The notes: a model not told the origin generated them from the sequence alone. 64,000 nt of DNA from an uncultured Olsenella sp. (GCA_949287905.1 CASEHX010000018.1:153496-217495), one strand, 5' to 3'. Numbered from the stretch's first letter, positions 51,781 to 61,303 are shown. Made by a program: numbers and translations.

Positions 51781-53484
51781 CTACCGGGCTGCAGCCTGGA
51801 GCATCGCCTTGACCTCGGTCGCGGTCTTGAGCTTCATGACCTTCTCGGTGAGGGCGTCCGCCTCGGCCTTGGTCCACTCGGAGATGATGCGGCGCGTGCG
51901 CAGGATGGACGGGGCGCTCACGGAGAACTCGTTCAGGCCGAAGGAGAGCAGCACCGGGATGAGCAGCGGATCGGCCGCGGCCTCGCCGCACATGCCGACC
52001 ATGATGCCAGCCTTGCGGCCCTCCTCGATGATGCGCTTGAGCGAGCGCAGGACGGCCGGCTGGTAGACGTCATAGAGGTAGGCGACGCGATCGTTGCCAC
52101 GGTCGGCGCACATCGTGTAGCCGATGAGGTCGTTGGTGCCGATGGAGAAGAAGTCGCACTCGGCGGCAAGGTCGTCGGCGATCAGCGAGGCGGCGGGCGT
52201 CTCGATCATGGAGCCGACCTCGATCTCCTTGTTGTAGGCAACGCCGCGGGCGTCAAGATCGGCCTTGCACTCCTCGACGAGAGCCTTGACCTTGCGGACC
52301 TCGTCGATGTTGGTGACGAGCGGCACCATGATCTTGATGTCGCCGAAAGCGGAGGCGCGAAGGAGCGCCGTCAGCTGGACCTTGTACTGCTCCGGGTTGT
52401 TGAGGCAGTAGCGCACCGCACGGAAGCCCATGAAGGGGTTCTCCTCCTTGCGGAGGTTGAGGTACGGAATCTCCTTGTCGCCGCCCACGTCGAGCGTGCG
52501 GATGATGACCGGCTGGTTCTTCATGCGCAGCGCGACCTTCTGGTAGGCCACGAACTGCTCGTCCTCGCTCGGGAGCTCCTTGGCGTCCATGAACAGGAAC
52601 TCGGAGCGGAAGAGGCCGACGCCCTCGCAGTCGTGCTCGGAGGCAACGTTGGCGTCGTCGGGGTTGCCGATGTTGGCAACGAGAAGGACCTTCTCGCCGT
52701 CGCCGGTCAGGGTCTCCTTGCCGCGATAGGCCTCGAGAGCGAGCTTCTCCTCAGCGTACTGCTTGGCCTTGGCGCGGTAGTGGGTGAGGTCGTTGTCGGC
52801 AGGGTTGACGAGCACGCGCCCGCGCGAGCCGTCGACGATGACCATGTCCCCGCTCTTGATGTTCTTGGTGACGTCAGCCACGGAGAGAACGGCGGGAATC
52901 TCGAGCGCGCGGGCGATGATCGCGGAGTGCGACGTGCGACCGCCGGTCTCGGTGACGATGGCGGCAACGTTGTCCTTGTCGATGTCTGCGGTCATGGACG
53001 GCGTGAGCTCGTGAACCACAACGACGGAGTTCTCGGGAAGCGTGGAGAGGTCCACGACCTCCTTGCCGAGAAGATCGGCGAGAAGCCCGGTCTTGACGTC
53101 GGCGACGTCGGCCGCGCGCTCGCGGAAGAGCTCGTCCTCCATGTTGGCGAACATGTTGTAGTACATGTCGTAGGCCTCGGAGACGGCCTGCTCGGCGCAC
53201 ATGCCGCTCTCGATGGAGCCGTTGACCATCTCGACGATGCCCTCGTCCTCGGCGAACTCGATGTGGGCCCCCATGATGGCGGCGGCCTCCTCGCCGACGG
53301 TCTCGGTCATGCGAGCGATCTGAGCGTTGGTCTGCTCGATGAACTTGGCAACGGCGGCAGCATAGCGCTGCTTCTCGTCGCCGGCGTCCTCCGGAGCGTG
53401 CGGCGTAAAGCTGAGGTCAGGCTCGACGGCGACACGCGCCACGCCGATGCCGATGCCATCGGATGCGTTGACTCCCTCGTACAT
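51781..53484 (-). CDS. ptsI: Phosphoenolpyruvate-protein phosphotransferase (PTS enzyme I)
   Basis: A 567-residue enzyme. The phospho-His lies in TETGGRTSHSAIIARALEIP, the PEP-binding barrel has DVGGDKEIPYLN, GTNDLIGYTMCADRGN and the Cys-containing VGMCGEAAADP. It transfers phosphate from PEP to HPr and so energises sugar uptake. The HPr gene is not adjacent; fruK is directly upstream, pointing to fructose use. ATG start supported by GGGGG-rich leader. Confidence 0.97.
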   Translation of the reverse strand: MYEGVNASDGIGIGVARVAVEPDLSFTPHAPEDAGDEKQRYAAAVAKFIEQTNAQIARMTETVGEEAAAIMGAHIEFAEDEGIVEMVNGSIESGMCAEQAVSEAYDMYYNMFANMEDELFRERAADVADVKTGLLADLLGKEVVDLSTLPENSVVVVHELTPSMTADIDKDNVAAIVTETGGRTSHSAIIARALEIPAVLSVADVTKNIKSGDMVIVDGSRGRVLVNPADNDLTHYRAKAKQYAEEKLALEAYRGKETLTGDGEKVLLVANIGNPDDANVASEHDCEGVGLFRSEFLFMDAKELPSEDEQFVAYQKVALRMKNQPVIIRTLDVGGDKEIPYLNLRKEENPFMGFRAVRYCLNNPEQYKVQLTALLRASAFGDIKIMVPLVTNIDEVRKVKALVEECKADLDARGVAYNKEIEVGSMIETPAASLIADDLAAECDFFSIGTNDLIGYTMCADRGNDRVAYLYDVYQPAVLRSLKRIIEEGRKAGIMVGMCGEAAADPLLIPVLLSFGLNEFSVSAPSILRTRRIISEWTKAEADALTEKVMKLKTATEVKAMLQAAAR

Positions 53485-53566
53485 GCTAACTACCCCCTAT
53501 ATTGCCTGGGCCGCTCAGCGGCCTTCACCCTAACTCCAACAAGCTCGCAAGAACGAGCCCCTGAGG

Positions 53567-54568
53567 CTACTTGTCCGCGTTCTGCTTCTCGGCAGCGGCG
53601 GCGCGGGCCTTGTTCTCCTCGATGTCGCGTGCGATGGTGCCCGGAATGGCGCGCCCCATCTTCTTGTAGAGCGCCGCAACAACGCGGTCGATCGTCGCGC
53701 GCTTAGCGATGCCCTTGCTCGCCGCCGTGGCGGTGCCGCAGGCGGAGGCAAAGGTAAGCGCGGTCTCGTAGTCAGCGCCGCGAGTGACCTGGGCGAGGAA
53801 GCCGCCGACCATGGAGTCGCCGGCGCCGGTGGCGTTGACGAGCTTGATCTTGGCGGTTGGCACCACATGCTCCGCGCCGTTCTCGTCGAGCAGCAGAGAG
53901 CCGTGACCACCACAGGAGATGATGACGTTGCGGGCGCCGGCCTCCTGGAGCTTGTGCGCATAGGGCATGCACTCCTCGGGCTCCTCGATCTCAACGCCGT
54001 AGATGCGGCCGACCTCGTGGTTGTTGGGCTTGATGAGGAACGGGTGAGACTCGAGGGACTCCATCAGGAGCTGGCCAGGAGCGTCAACCACGAACTGAAT
54101 GCCGCGGCCGCCGAGGCGCCTCATGATCTGCATGTACATGTCCTCGGGCAGCGAGTTGGGAATGGAACCCGTGAGAACGAGGGTGTCCCCAGCGCCGACG
54201 ACGTCCATCCGCTCGAGGAGCTCGTCGACCTTCTTCTCGGGGATCTTGGGGCCCATGCCGTTGACCATCGTCATGACGATGCCGTTGAGCTTGATGTTGA
54301 TGCGGGTGTAGCCGCGGTCAAGAAGGACGAAGTTGCTGGCAACGCCCTTCTCCTGAAGGCGACGCAGAAGATAGTCGCCCGTGAAGCCGGCGGCGATGCC
54401 CATGGCGATGCTCGGAACGTCGAGCTCGTTGAGCAACGTGGAGATGTTGATGCCGTTGCCGCCGCAGTGGAGCTCCTCGGAGGAGGAACGGTTGGTGAAG
54501 CCCATATCGAGGGTGAGGGGGTGCATGACGTAATCGAGTGCCGGGTTCAACGTCATTGTGTAAATCAA
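53567..54568 (-). CDS. fruK: 1-phosphofructokinase (PfkB family)
   Basis: A 333-residue sugar kinase. MIYTMTLNPALDYVMHPLTL is typical of the FruK/LacC branch; GGNGINISTLLNELD binds substrate and NATGAGDSMVGGFLAQVTRG holds the catalytic Asp. It converts fructose 1-phosphate to fructose 1,6-bisphosphate. The start is TTG at 54568 with AAGGAG 6 nt upstream. About 30 extra residues at the C-terminus are Ala/Lys-rich. It is followed by ptsI, so a fructose PTS operon is likely. Tagatose-6-phosphate kinase is an alternative. Confidence 0.88.
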   Translation of the reverse strand: MIYTMTLNPALDYVMHPLTLDMGFTNRSSSEELHCGGNGINISTLLNELDVPSIAMGIAAGFTGDYLLRRLQEKGVASNFVLLDRGYTRINIKLNGIVMTMVNGMGPKIPEKKVDELLERMDVVGAGDTLVLTGSIPNSLPEDMYMQIMRRLGGRGIQFVVDAPGQLLMESLESHPFLIKPNNHEVGRIYGVEIEEPEECMPYAHKLQEAGARNVIISCGGHGSLLLDENGAEHVVPTAKIKLVNATGAGDSMVGGFLAQVTRGADYETALTFASACGTATAASKGIAKRATIDRVVAALYKKMGRAIPGTIARDIEENKARAAAAEKQNADK

Positions 54569-54675
54569 CGCGCGCTCCTTCCTTCGGGCAGTTCGCACTT
54601 GCTAAGTATGCCGCAACTCGTAACGTATTCGACAAGAATTTTGCCAACGCGTCACTCGCGGCCGCCAAAGGCACC

Positions 54676-54705
54676 AAAAGGCCGGACACCGTCAGGTGCC
54701 CGGCC
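54676..54705 (-). terminator. Terminator of tRNA-Arg
   Basis: GGCCGGACACC (54680-54690) and GGTGCCCGGCC (54695-54705) form an 11-bp stem with one mismatch and a 4-nt loop, followed on the minus strand by TTTTGG. Confidence 0.92.
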
Positions 54706-54716
54706 CGAGCTTGCGA

Positions 54717-54793
54717 TGGCGCGCCCTGAGGGATTCGAACCCCCGACCTTGGGATTAGAAGTCCCCTGCTCTATCCAGCTGAGCTAAGGGCGC
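54717..54793 (-). tRNA. tRNA-Arg (anticodon UCU)
   Basis: A 77-nt tRNA with acceptor GCGCCCT/AGGGCGC, D-arm AGCTCAGCTGGATAGAGC, anticodon loop CTTCTAA (UCU), T-loop GGTTCGAATCC and encoded CCA. Confidence 0.95.
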
Positions 54794-54829
54794 CCGCCGC
54801 CGACGCGCGCGCCGGCGAGAAGAAACATT

Positions 54830-55408
54830 CTAGAGCAAACCAAAGACCTTGGCGGCGAGAATGCCGGAGACGGTCTTTGCGTCGTCGATCAGGCCCGCGC
54901 GGATGGCAGCGAGGGCGTCCTCGACCGGAACCCACACGACATTGAGGAACTCGCCTTCGTCGAGGGAGGCCTCGCCCTGCGTGAGACCATGGGCGAAGTA
55001 GACCGAGGTGTGCTCGTTGGTGAAGCCCGGAGCGCCGTAGGACTCGGTGAGAAGCTCGAGTCGCTCGGCGACAAGCCCCGTCTCCTCGGTGAGCTCTCGC
55101 GCGGCGCAGACGTCTCGCGGCTCGCTCGGGTCGACCTTGCCGGCGGGGATCTCGAGCGTCATTCGGCCGAGCGCGACGCGATACTGGCGCACGAGGCAGA
55201 CGCGGCCGTCGATCGCGGCAACGACCCCCGCCCCACCGTGGTGCAGCACGACCTCGCGCCAGTCGAGCGATCCGTCGGAGAGCTCTACGCGCTGGTGCTC
55301 AACGGAGAAGATCTTGCCCTCCCACGCGGCATCCGCGCTCACGATTCGCTCGAAGAGCCCTGCATCGGGCTCGAGCGCGCGACGAATGGTCTCCATACCC
55401 TCGGACAT
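54830..55408 (-). CDS. Nudix hydrolase (ADP-ribose pyrophosphatase-like)
   Basis: A 192-residue protein. The Nudix box reads GKVDPSEPRDVCAARELTEETGL (about 90-112) with the REx2EE core, followed by a Pro (SYGAPGFTNE) about 16 residues later as in ADP-ribose pyrophosphatases. It probably hydrolyses ADP-ribose or related nucleoside diphosphates. The alternative start at codon 5 (METIRR) is possible. Confidence 0.9.
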   Translation of the reverse strand: MSEGMETIRRALEPDAGLFERIVSADAAWEGKIFSVEHQRVELSDGSLDWREVVLHHGGAGVVAAIDGRVCLVRQYRVALGRMTLEIPAGKVDPSEPRDVCAARELTEETGLVAERLELLTESYGAPGFTNEHTSVYFAHGLTQGEASLDEGEFLNVVWVPVEDALAAIRAGLIDDAKTVSGILAAKVFGLL

Positions 55409-55447
55409 GACTTCCCCTCCCCGTGACGGACGGCCAAGAGTCCCGTG

Positions 55448-56221
55448 TCAGAGCTCGCGGAACTCCCCCGTCGCATAGTCTATCTCGAATCCGTACGTCG
55501 CATTGAAGACCTCCACCTCGAGGTCCACCTCGCCGTCAGACGACCTCACGTCCACTATGACGCTTCGAGGCACGAGCTCGTCGCCCTCGTAGACGGGGGT
55601 CGCGGAGTAATACAGCGTCCCGTCGGGGTTCTCCCTCAGCCACCTTCGCGCGACCCCCTCGGTGTAGGCCATGCCGCCGTCCTGCCCGTGGTTGTCCCCC
55701 ACGTTCTGGGTGCGCGTGCCCGTCACCATGTTCTCGGGGACCTCCTCGCCCCCCAGAGACTTGGCGATGAGGTGGCTGCGGTTGAAGAGCGCGCCATGAT
55801 AGGTGTCCCCGTCGGGCATCACGATGTAGACCTGCTCGTTGTGTCCCCATCCGGAGGGGTGTATCCAGCTCATCTCCTCGCGCTCTCGCTCGCTCCCCTC
55901 CTCGGCCATCTCGGGCGTCACGCACGCGACGGCGCGACCCGTGCGGCCGAGTTCGTCGAGCCCCTCGTAGAGCAGCTCTCCTGGATCGAGCTCCACGTCA
56001 ACGACGGCGTCCCCGACCACACGGTAGTACTCGGGATAGTCGTCGACGTTCCACTCGGTGTAGCCAACCTGCCGCTCGGAGAGCCCCTCCACGCTGCCGC
56101 CGCCCAGCTGGGGCAGGGAGAGCGCCCCGGATCCAAAGGCGGTGACGACGGCGACGAGAAGTGCCGCGAGGGCGGCGATCGGCCCGCGTCCCCTTACCGC
56201 TCCCGGAGCCTGTCGTGCCAT
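55448..56221 (-). CDS. Secreted DNA/RNA non-specific endonuclease
   Basis: A 257-residue protein with an N-terminal hydrophobic signal/anchor (PIAALAALLVAVVTAFGSGA, about 13-32) and an EndA/NUC1-type nuclease domain. The catalytic His lies in NRSHLIAKSLGG (a DRGH-like motif), followed by ENMVTGTRTQNVGDNHGQDG with the metal-binding Asn. It is likely to digest extracellular DNA, for nutrition or competence. The ATG at 56221 has GGAGG upstream; 14 more in-frame codons have no signal character. Confidence 0.88.
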   Translation of the reverse strand: MARQAPGAVRGRGPIAALAALLVAVVTAFGSGALSLPQLGGGSVEGLSERQVGYTEWNVDDYPEYYRVVGDAVVDVELDPGELLYEGLDELGRTGRAVACVTPEMAEEGSEREREEMSWIHPSGWGHNEQVYIVMPDGDTYHGALFNRSHLIAKSLGGEEVPENMVTGTRTQNVGDNHGQDGGMAYTEGVARRWLRENPDGTLYYSATPVYEGDELVPRSVIVDVRSSDGEVDLEVEVFNATYGFEIDYATGEFREL

Positions 56222-56328
56222 GGGTCCTCCAATCCTCGTTTTCAGAAGCAGGGTATCACGCACGGCGCGTGGCGAGGAGCCCGCGAGGAGGGGTCAAACC
56301 CCTTTTCACACAGATCAACTGAGCGGTG

Positions 56329-56361
56329 AAAAAAGAGACCGGACGTCAGCTGACGCCCGGC
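56329..56361 (-). terminator. Terminator of the tRNA-His/Lys/Lys transcript
   Basis: CCGGACGTCA (56339-56348) and TGACGCCCGG (56351-56360) form a 10-bp stem with one mismatch, followed on the minus strand by TCTCTTTTTT. Confidence 0.92.
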
Positions 56362-56372
56362 CGAAGAAATCG

Positions 56373-56448
56373 TGGTGGATCGTCAGGGGTTCGAACCCTG
56401 GACCTTGGGATTAAGAGTCCCCTGCTCTACCAGCTGAGCTAACGATCC
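56373..56448 (-). tRNA. tRNA-Lys (anticodon CUU), copy 1
   Basis: A 76-nt tRNA with acceptor GGATCGT/ACGATCC, anticodon loop CTCTTAA (CUU), T-loop GGTTCGAACCC and encoded CCA. It is identical in sequence to the copy 5 bp upstream. Confidence 0.95.
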
Positions 56449-56453
56449 GAGTA

Positions 56454-56529
56454 TGGTGGATCGTCAGGGGTTCGAACCCTGGACCTTGGGATTAAGAGTC
56501 CCCTGCTCTACCAGCTGAGCTAACGATCC
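56454..56529 (-). tRNA. tRNA-Lys (anticodon CUU), copy 2
   Basis: A 76-nt tRNA identical to copy 1, with acceptor GGATCGT/ACGATCC and anticodon CUU. The tandem looks like a recent duplication or is maintained by gene conversion. Confidence 0.95.
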
Positions 56530-56532
56530 ATA

Positions 56533-56609
56533 TGGGGTGGGCGAAGGGTCTCGAACCCTCGACCTACGGAGCCACAGTCCGTCGCTCTACCAACTGAGCT
56601 ACGCCCACC
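56533..56609 (-). tRNA. tRNA-His (anticodon GUG)
   Basis: A tRNA of about 77 nt with the extra 5' G (GGTGGGCG) opposite C73, anticodon loop CTGTGGC (GUG), T-loop GGTTCGAGACC and encoded CCA. First gene of the three-tRNA leftward cluster. Confidence 0.95.
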
Positions 56610-56725
56610 ATGTGTGCCGCCTCTAGAAGCAGCTCGACTATTATGCAAAACCCTGGCTCCCGATGCAAGGACAATTTTTACGTCCTCGGTTCTCCACAAT
56701 AGGCATCAGGACAGGCGCCCATGGA

Positions 56726-57475
56726 TCAGTCGAGCACGCCCTCCCAGGTGAGCATCGTCTCGGAGCGCAGGAAGCGCCTGAGCGGACCGAGGTCGCCCTC
56801 CAGATGGAAGACGTCAAGGGCCGCGTGATAGGCGGCGTGGTTCTGCGCGTGAATCACGATCGGCGGCATGCCCATGGCGAGAAGCACGCCGTTCATGAGC
56901 AGACGCGCCGTGCGACCGTTGCCATCGGCAAAGGGGTGGATGTCGAAGAGCTTGGCGTGAAGGTAGGCCGCGATGGTGAGCCTGCGGGCCCCCTCCTCCA
57001 GGTAGGTGTTCACGTCGTCGGCGAGAAGACCCACCGCACGCGGCACCTCCGCAGCCGGGATGCCCACGCTCGCCGGACCGCCAACGTAGTTCTCGAGCTT
57101 GAAGGTACCCGGACGCTCGCCGGCGAGCAGGCGCTTCTCGTCGTAGGTGCCCATCGTCACGAGACCCTGGGCCTCTTGGATCAGCTCCTCGGAGAGGCAC
57201 GGGCTCTCGGCCAGCTTGACGCGCGCGAGGTCCCAGGAGAGCTTGAGGTTGTAGGTCTCTATGAGCAGCTGGACGTCGCCGGTGTAGCCCGTGACGGCGC
57301 CCGTCTCGACGATCTGCTTCACGGTGGAATACGAGAGCTCGGCGTTCTCGATCTTCTCGGAGTTGTAGACGTAGTCGGGCACAAACTCCGCGAGCAGCTC
57401 CTCGCGACGCTCGGGCGAGAGCGCGGACCACCTGGCAACGAGCTCGTCATACTGCGGCTTCAGGGAATCAGCCAT
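56726..57475 (-). CDS. Fic-family protein
   Basis: A 249-residue protein. Inhibitory motif SEKIEN (39-44) is (S/T)xxxE(G/N); the Fic core HPFADGNGRTAR is complete at 180-191, with a flap region near 130. It should AMPylate a target and be self-inhibited. It has no HTH, unlike the other Fic protein at 30588. The start is ATG 57475 with AGGAGG upstream; longer frame is arginine-rich shadow. Confidence 0.9.
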   Translation of the reverse strand: MADSLKPQYDELVARWSALSPERREELLAEFVPDYVYNSEKIENAELSYSTVKQIVETGAVTGYTGDVQLLIETYNLKLSWDLARVKLAESPCLSEELIQEAQGLVTMGTYDEKRLLAGERPGTFKLENYVGGPASVGIPAAEVPRAVGLLADDVNTYLEEGARRLTIAAYLHAKLFDIHPFADGNGRTARLLMNGVLLAMGMPPIVIHAQNHAAYHAALDVFHLEGDLGPLRRFLRSETMLTWEGVLD

Positions 57476-57647
57476 GGGACACCTCCTGTCCTGCTCCTGT
57501 TGGCGGCATTGTAGCGCCCGCGGCCGCCGCGAGCGCCAACCCATCCGTCAGAGGCCCGCACGCCTCGGCAAGGGGAAGGGCGTGGCAGGTTCGCAGCCGT
57601 CGGCCGAGGACGCGAACATGCAGGACGCGTCGCAAGCACCCGAGAAC

Positions 57648-57683
57648 AAAGGCGCGGGGCCGAGAAGGACCTCGACCCCGCGC
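57648..57683 (-). terminator. Terminator of asd
   Basis: GCGCGGGG (57652-57659) and CCCCGCGC (57676-57683) form an 8-bp stem with a 16-nt loop, followed on the minus strand by CCTTTGTTC. The T-run is short. Confidence 0.7.
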
Positions 57684-57714
57684 CCGGCGCGTTCTTCTCG
57701 CCAAACCGCGCTTG

Positions 57715-58731
57715 TTAGACCAGGTGCTCCGCGATCTGCACCGCGTTGGTCGCCGCACCCTTGCGGATCTGGTCGCCGCAGCACCAGAACGTGAGTGAGC
57801 TCACGCCCTCGGGCGCGGAGAGGTCGCGGCGGATGCGACCAACGTAGATGAGGTCCTGGTCGGAGGTCTCGAGCGGCATGGGGTAGCGGCTCGCCGCGGG
57901 ATCGTCCACGACCTTCACGCCCGGTGCGGCCTCGAGCGCGGCGCGCGCCTCCCCCACAGAGAGGGGCCGCTCGAACTCGGCCGTGATGGACTCGGAGTGC
58001 GAGCGCACCACCGGCACGCGCACGCACGTGCAGTTCACGCGCAGTGCGGGCAGATGCATGATCTTGCGGCCCTCGTTCAGCATCTTGAGCTCCTCGGAGG
58101 TGTATCCCTCGTCCTTGAAGCCGCCGATCTGCGGAATGAGGTTCTCCGCCAGCTGATACTGGAAGGGGGCCGTCTCCCCCACCGGCTCGCCCGCGGCCAC
58201 GCAGCCGATCTCGCGCACGAGCTCGTCGAGGCCGGGCTTGCCGGCACCGGAGGCCGCCTGGTAGGTGGAGACGACGAGGCGCGTCACGCCCGCAAGCTGG
58301 TGAAGCGGCCAGACCGGCACGAGGCCGATGATCGTGGCGCAGTTGGGGTTGGCGATGATGCCGTGGTGGCTTGCGATGTCAGCCGCGTTGATCTCCGGCA
58401 CGACGAGCGGCACGTCGGCGTCCATGCGGAAGGCGTGGGAGTTGTCCACGCACACGGCTCCGCGCTTCACGGCCTCGGGCATGAGAGCGCGGGCGGTTGC
58501 GTCGTCGGCGGCACCGAGGACGATGTCCACGCCCTCGAAGGCGTCCGGCTCGGCCAGGCGCACGGGCACGTCCTCGCCGGCGAAGCGCACGGTCTTGCCG
58601 GCGTCAACGGAGCGCTGGCTCGCCAGCGGCACGAGCCTGCCCACGGGGAAGCTACGCTCCTCGAGGCACTGGAGCATCTGCTGGCCCACCACACCGGTGG
58701 CGCCCAGGATGGCAACGGTCTTCTCGCTCAT
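57715..58731 (-). CDS. asd: Aspartate-semialdehyde dehydrogenase
   Basis: A 338-residue enzyme. The NADP-binding start VAILGATGVVGQQMLQ, catalytic Cys in IANPNCATI and substrate-binding TYQAASGAGK are present. It reduces aspartyl phosphate to the semialdehyde shared by lysine, methionine and threonine synthesis. The ATG at 58731 (MSEKTVAIL) is preceded by AAGGAACC; upstream frame runs through the palindromic element. Confidence 0.96.
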   Translation of the reverse strand: MSEKTVAILGATGVVGQQMLQCLEERSFPVGRLVPLASQRSVDAGKTVRFAGEDVPVRLAEPDAFEGVDIVLGAADDATARALMPEAVKRGAVCVDNSHAFRMDADVPLVVPEINAADIASHHGIIANPNCATIIGLVPVWPLHQLAGVTRLVVSTYQAASGAGKPGLDELVREIGCVAAGEPVGETAPFQYQLAENLIPQIGGFKDEGYTSEELKMLNEGRKIMHLPALRVNCTCVRVPVVRSHSESITAEFERPLSVGEARAALEAAPGVKVVDDPAASRYPMPLETSDQDLIYVGRIRRDLSAPEGVSSLTFWCCGDQIRKGAATNAVQIAEHLV

Positions 58732-58758
58732 GGCGGTTCCTTTCTTGAGGGACGGAAT

Positions 58759-58789
58759 GATCCAAAAGGGGTCTGTCCCCTTTTGGATC
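58759..58789. repeat. Palindromic repeat element
   Basis: GATCCAAAAGGGG...CCCCTTTTGGATC, 31 bp, perfect except for the 3-nt centre, between lysC and asd (both leftward). The distance to the asd start is 28 bp, so it would lie in the asd leader. Confidence 0.9.
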
Positions 58790-58798
58790 ATGGTTCAA

Positions 58799-60130
58799 TC
58801 AGCCGGCGGTGACCATCTCGTCACGGACGAAGCGGTTGTAGATCACCTGGATGGCACGGTCGAAGTCCTCGTTGTTCACGCCGAGGATGATCGAAATCTC
58901 CTGAGAGCTCTGCGTGATCATGCGGATGTTCACGCCCGCCTCGCCGAGCGCGCCAAAGACCTTGCCGGAGGTGCCGCTTCGCTTGGACATGTTGCGGCCG
59001 ACGACGGAGATCAGCGCGAGCTTGTCCACCATCGTGATGTCATCGGGCTCGAGGTCACGGCGTATGTCGGAGACGATCGAGTAGATGGAGTCCTTCACGT
59101 CGGCACCGTTCACCACCACGGAGAAGGAGTCGACGCCGGTGGGGATGTGCTCGACCGAGACGCCGTAGCGCTCGAAGATCGAGAGGGCGCGGCGGACAAA
59201 GCCCACCTCGCCGGACATGTGCGCCTTCTTGACGTGCACGGAGATGAAGTCCTTCTTGCCGGCGATGCCCGTGATGAGGTGCTCGTCCTCGCCCGCGCGG
59301 GCACGCTCGCGGATGATCGTGCCCACGTCCTCGGGACGGTTGGTGTTCTTGATCTGGATCGGGATGTTGACCTCGCGCACCGGGAAGATGGCCTCCTCCT
59401 GCAGGACCGAGGCGCCCATGTAGGAGAGCTCGCGCATCTCGTCGAAGGTGATGCGGCGGATAGAGCGAGGGTTCTCCACGATGCGCGGGTCGGCGGAGAG
59501 GAACCCGGAGACGTCGGTCCAGTTCTCGTAGAGACCGGCGTCTATGCAGCGCGCGAGGATGGCGCCCGTGATGTCTCCGCCGCCGCGCTGGAAGAGCTTG
59601 ATCTGCCCGTCGACCGTGGCGCCGTAGAAGCCCGGAAGCACGAAGGACCCCTGACGGGCCATGACGTCCTTGAGGCGCACCGCCGTGCGCTCCATGTCCA
59701 CCTCGCCGTTGTGGTGGAAGACCACGACGTCGGCGGCATCGACGAACGGCATCTGCAGGTACTCGGCCATGAGGTGCGCGGTGAACCACTCGCCGCGGGA
59801 GACCACGTACTCGGGCGAGTGCTTCTTGATGTTCTTGGCAAAGAGCTCGAACTTCTCGTGCACCGGCCACTTGAGCCCGAGCTCGTCGGCGATGTCAACA
59901 AAGCGCTGCTCGATGTCGGCGAGAAGGGCGGTGCAGTCCACGTGGTACTGGATGTGCGCGTTTACCAGCAGCAGCAGGTCGGTGATCTTGTTGTCAGCCG
60001 AGTCGCGCTTGCCGGCGGCGGACACCACCACGAAGCGACGGTCAGGGTCCGACTCCACGATGCCCTTGACCTTGCGGAACTGTTCGGCGGACGCGACGGA
60101 GGAGCCGCCGAACTTTGCGATCTTGATCAT
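58799..60130 (-). CDS. lysC: Aspartokinase
   Basis: A 443-residue kinase. The N-terminal signature KFGGSSVASAEQFRKV and the segment GFYGATVDGQIKLFQRGGGD belong to the amino-acid kinase fold; the last 150 residues carry two ACT domains (ISVHVKKAHM, ALISVVGRNMSKR) for feedback control by lysine or threonine. It phosphorylates aspartate. It lies between hom and asd, so hom-lysC-asd form one leftward set. Confidence 0.96.
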   Translation of the reverse strand: MIKIAKFGGSSVASAEQFRKVKGIVESDPDRRFVVVSAAGKRDSADNKITDLLLLVNAHIQYHVDCTALLADIEQRFVDIADELGLKWPVHEKFELFAKNIKKHSPEYVVSRGEWFTAHLMAEYLQMPFVDAADVVVFHHNGEVDMERTAVRLKDVMARQGSFVLPGFYGATVDGQIKLFQRGGGDITGAILARCIDAGLYENWTDVSGFLSADPRIVENPRSIRRITFDEMRELSYMGASVLQEEAIFPVREVNIPIQIKNTNRPEDVGTIIRERARAGEDEHLITGIAGKKDFISVHVKKAHMSGEVGFVRRALSIFERYGVSVEHIPTGVDSFSVVVNGADVKDSIYSIVSDIRRDLEPDDITMVDKLALISVVGRNMSKRSGTSGKVFGALGEAGVNIRMITQSSQEISIILGVNNEDFDRAIQVIYNRFVRDEMVTAG

Positions 60131-60172
60131 GCTGAGAAACCTTGCCTTTCTGAGCCGTGATGAGCCGTGAGC

Positions 60173-61303
60173 CTACGCCGTGGGCAGCGCGGCCATGAAC
60201 GTGGTGGGGTCTGCGGCGAGAGCCTCGTCGAGCAGGGCGCGTGCGGCCTCGGCGGTGAGGTCACGGACGAGAAGGGCGCCCGGCCCAAACTCCTCGGCGT
60301 CCCCGATCTGGGCGGTCGTTCGCAGCACGTAGTCGGAGCGCAGCAGCGTGGGGTCGTAGACGAGCGGCCGCGTGAAGTCGTAGACAGGGCGACGCGCGCC
60401 GCTCACGCAGTCGAGCACGTCCTGGACGATCGCGTTTCCGGTGGGCAGGCTCCCCGCCCCCTGGCCGTAGAACTTGAGCTCGCCGACCGTGGTGGCATCG
60501 AGCGTGAGCAGGTTGAAGTTGCCGGGAACGTTAGCCTCGAGCGAGTCGGCGAGAACCGCCACCGGCTCAACGGCGGCCGCGTAGCGCCCGTCGCTCGTCA
60601 TGCCGTGGCCGAGCAGCTTCACCGTGCGCCCGTGGGCCGCAAAGAGCTCGAGGTCCGCCTTCGTGAGGTTTCGTATGCCGGACGCGGGGAGGCTCCTCTC
60701 GCACGCCACGTCAAAGGCCACGGAGGCCGAGATGATCGTCTTGTTGAGGACGTCGATTCCGTCTATGTCGGCGGAGGGGTCGCGCTCGGCAAAGCCCAGG
60801 CGCTGGGCCTCGGCGAGAACCACGTCGAACTCGGCGCCCTGCCTGCGCATGGCGTCGACGATGTAGTTGGTCGTGCCGTTCATGATGCCCGAGAAGGACG
60901 TGACCTCGTCCACGCGACGGGCCTTCTCGATGCCGGCGATCCAGGGCACGCCTCCGCCGACCGCGGCCTCCACGTAGAGGCCCGCACCTGAGGCCACGGA
61001 CGCCGCTGCGAACTCGGCAAAATGCGCCGCGACCACGGCCTTGTTTGACGTGACCACGTGACGCCCGGACTCCAGGGCGCCCATGATGTAGGTCCTCGCC
61101 GGCTCCACGCCGCCCATGCACTCAACGACGAGCTCGATCTTCTCGTCGGCGAGGATGTCGTCAAAGCTTGCGGTCATGCGGGGGTCGCTCAGGCGGTCCG
61201 GCAGCTCGAGGATGCGTGCCACCTCGACGCCTTCCACGCGCTCGGCGATGATCTGGTCAACGCCGCGGCCGACCGTCCCGTAGCCGAGGAGGGCAATCTT
61301 CAT
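60173..61303 (-). CDS. hom: Homoserine dehydrogenase (short form)
   Basis: A 376-residue enzyme with NAD(P) motif LLGYGTVGRGVDQI, catalytic region VEAAVGGGVPWIAGIEKARR and SFSGIMNGTTNYIVDAM, and Lys/Asp in DIDGIDVLNK. It lacks the C-terminal ACT domain of about 430-residue forms, so threonine inhibition by that route is not expected. It reduces the semialdehyde to homoserine. Leftward, 102 bp from the divergent thrC. Confidence 0.95.
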   Translation of the reverse strand: MKIALLGYGTVGRGVDQIIAERVEGVEVARILELPDRLSDPRMTASFDDILADEKIELVVECMGGVEPARTYIMGALESGRHVVTSNKAVVAAHFAEFAAASVASGAGLYVEAAVGGGVPWIAGIEKARRVDEVTSFSGIMNGTTNYIVDAMRRQGAEFDVVLAEAQRLGFAERDPSADIDGIDVLNKTIISASVAFDVACERSLPASGIRNLTKADLELFAAHGRTVKLLGHGMTSDGRYAAAVEPVAVLADSLEANVPGNFNLLTLDATTVGELKFYGQGAGSLPTGNAIVQDVLDCVSGARRPVYDFTRPLVYDPTLLRSDYVLRTTAQIGDAEEFGPGALLVRDLTAEAARALLDEALAADPTTFMAALPTA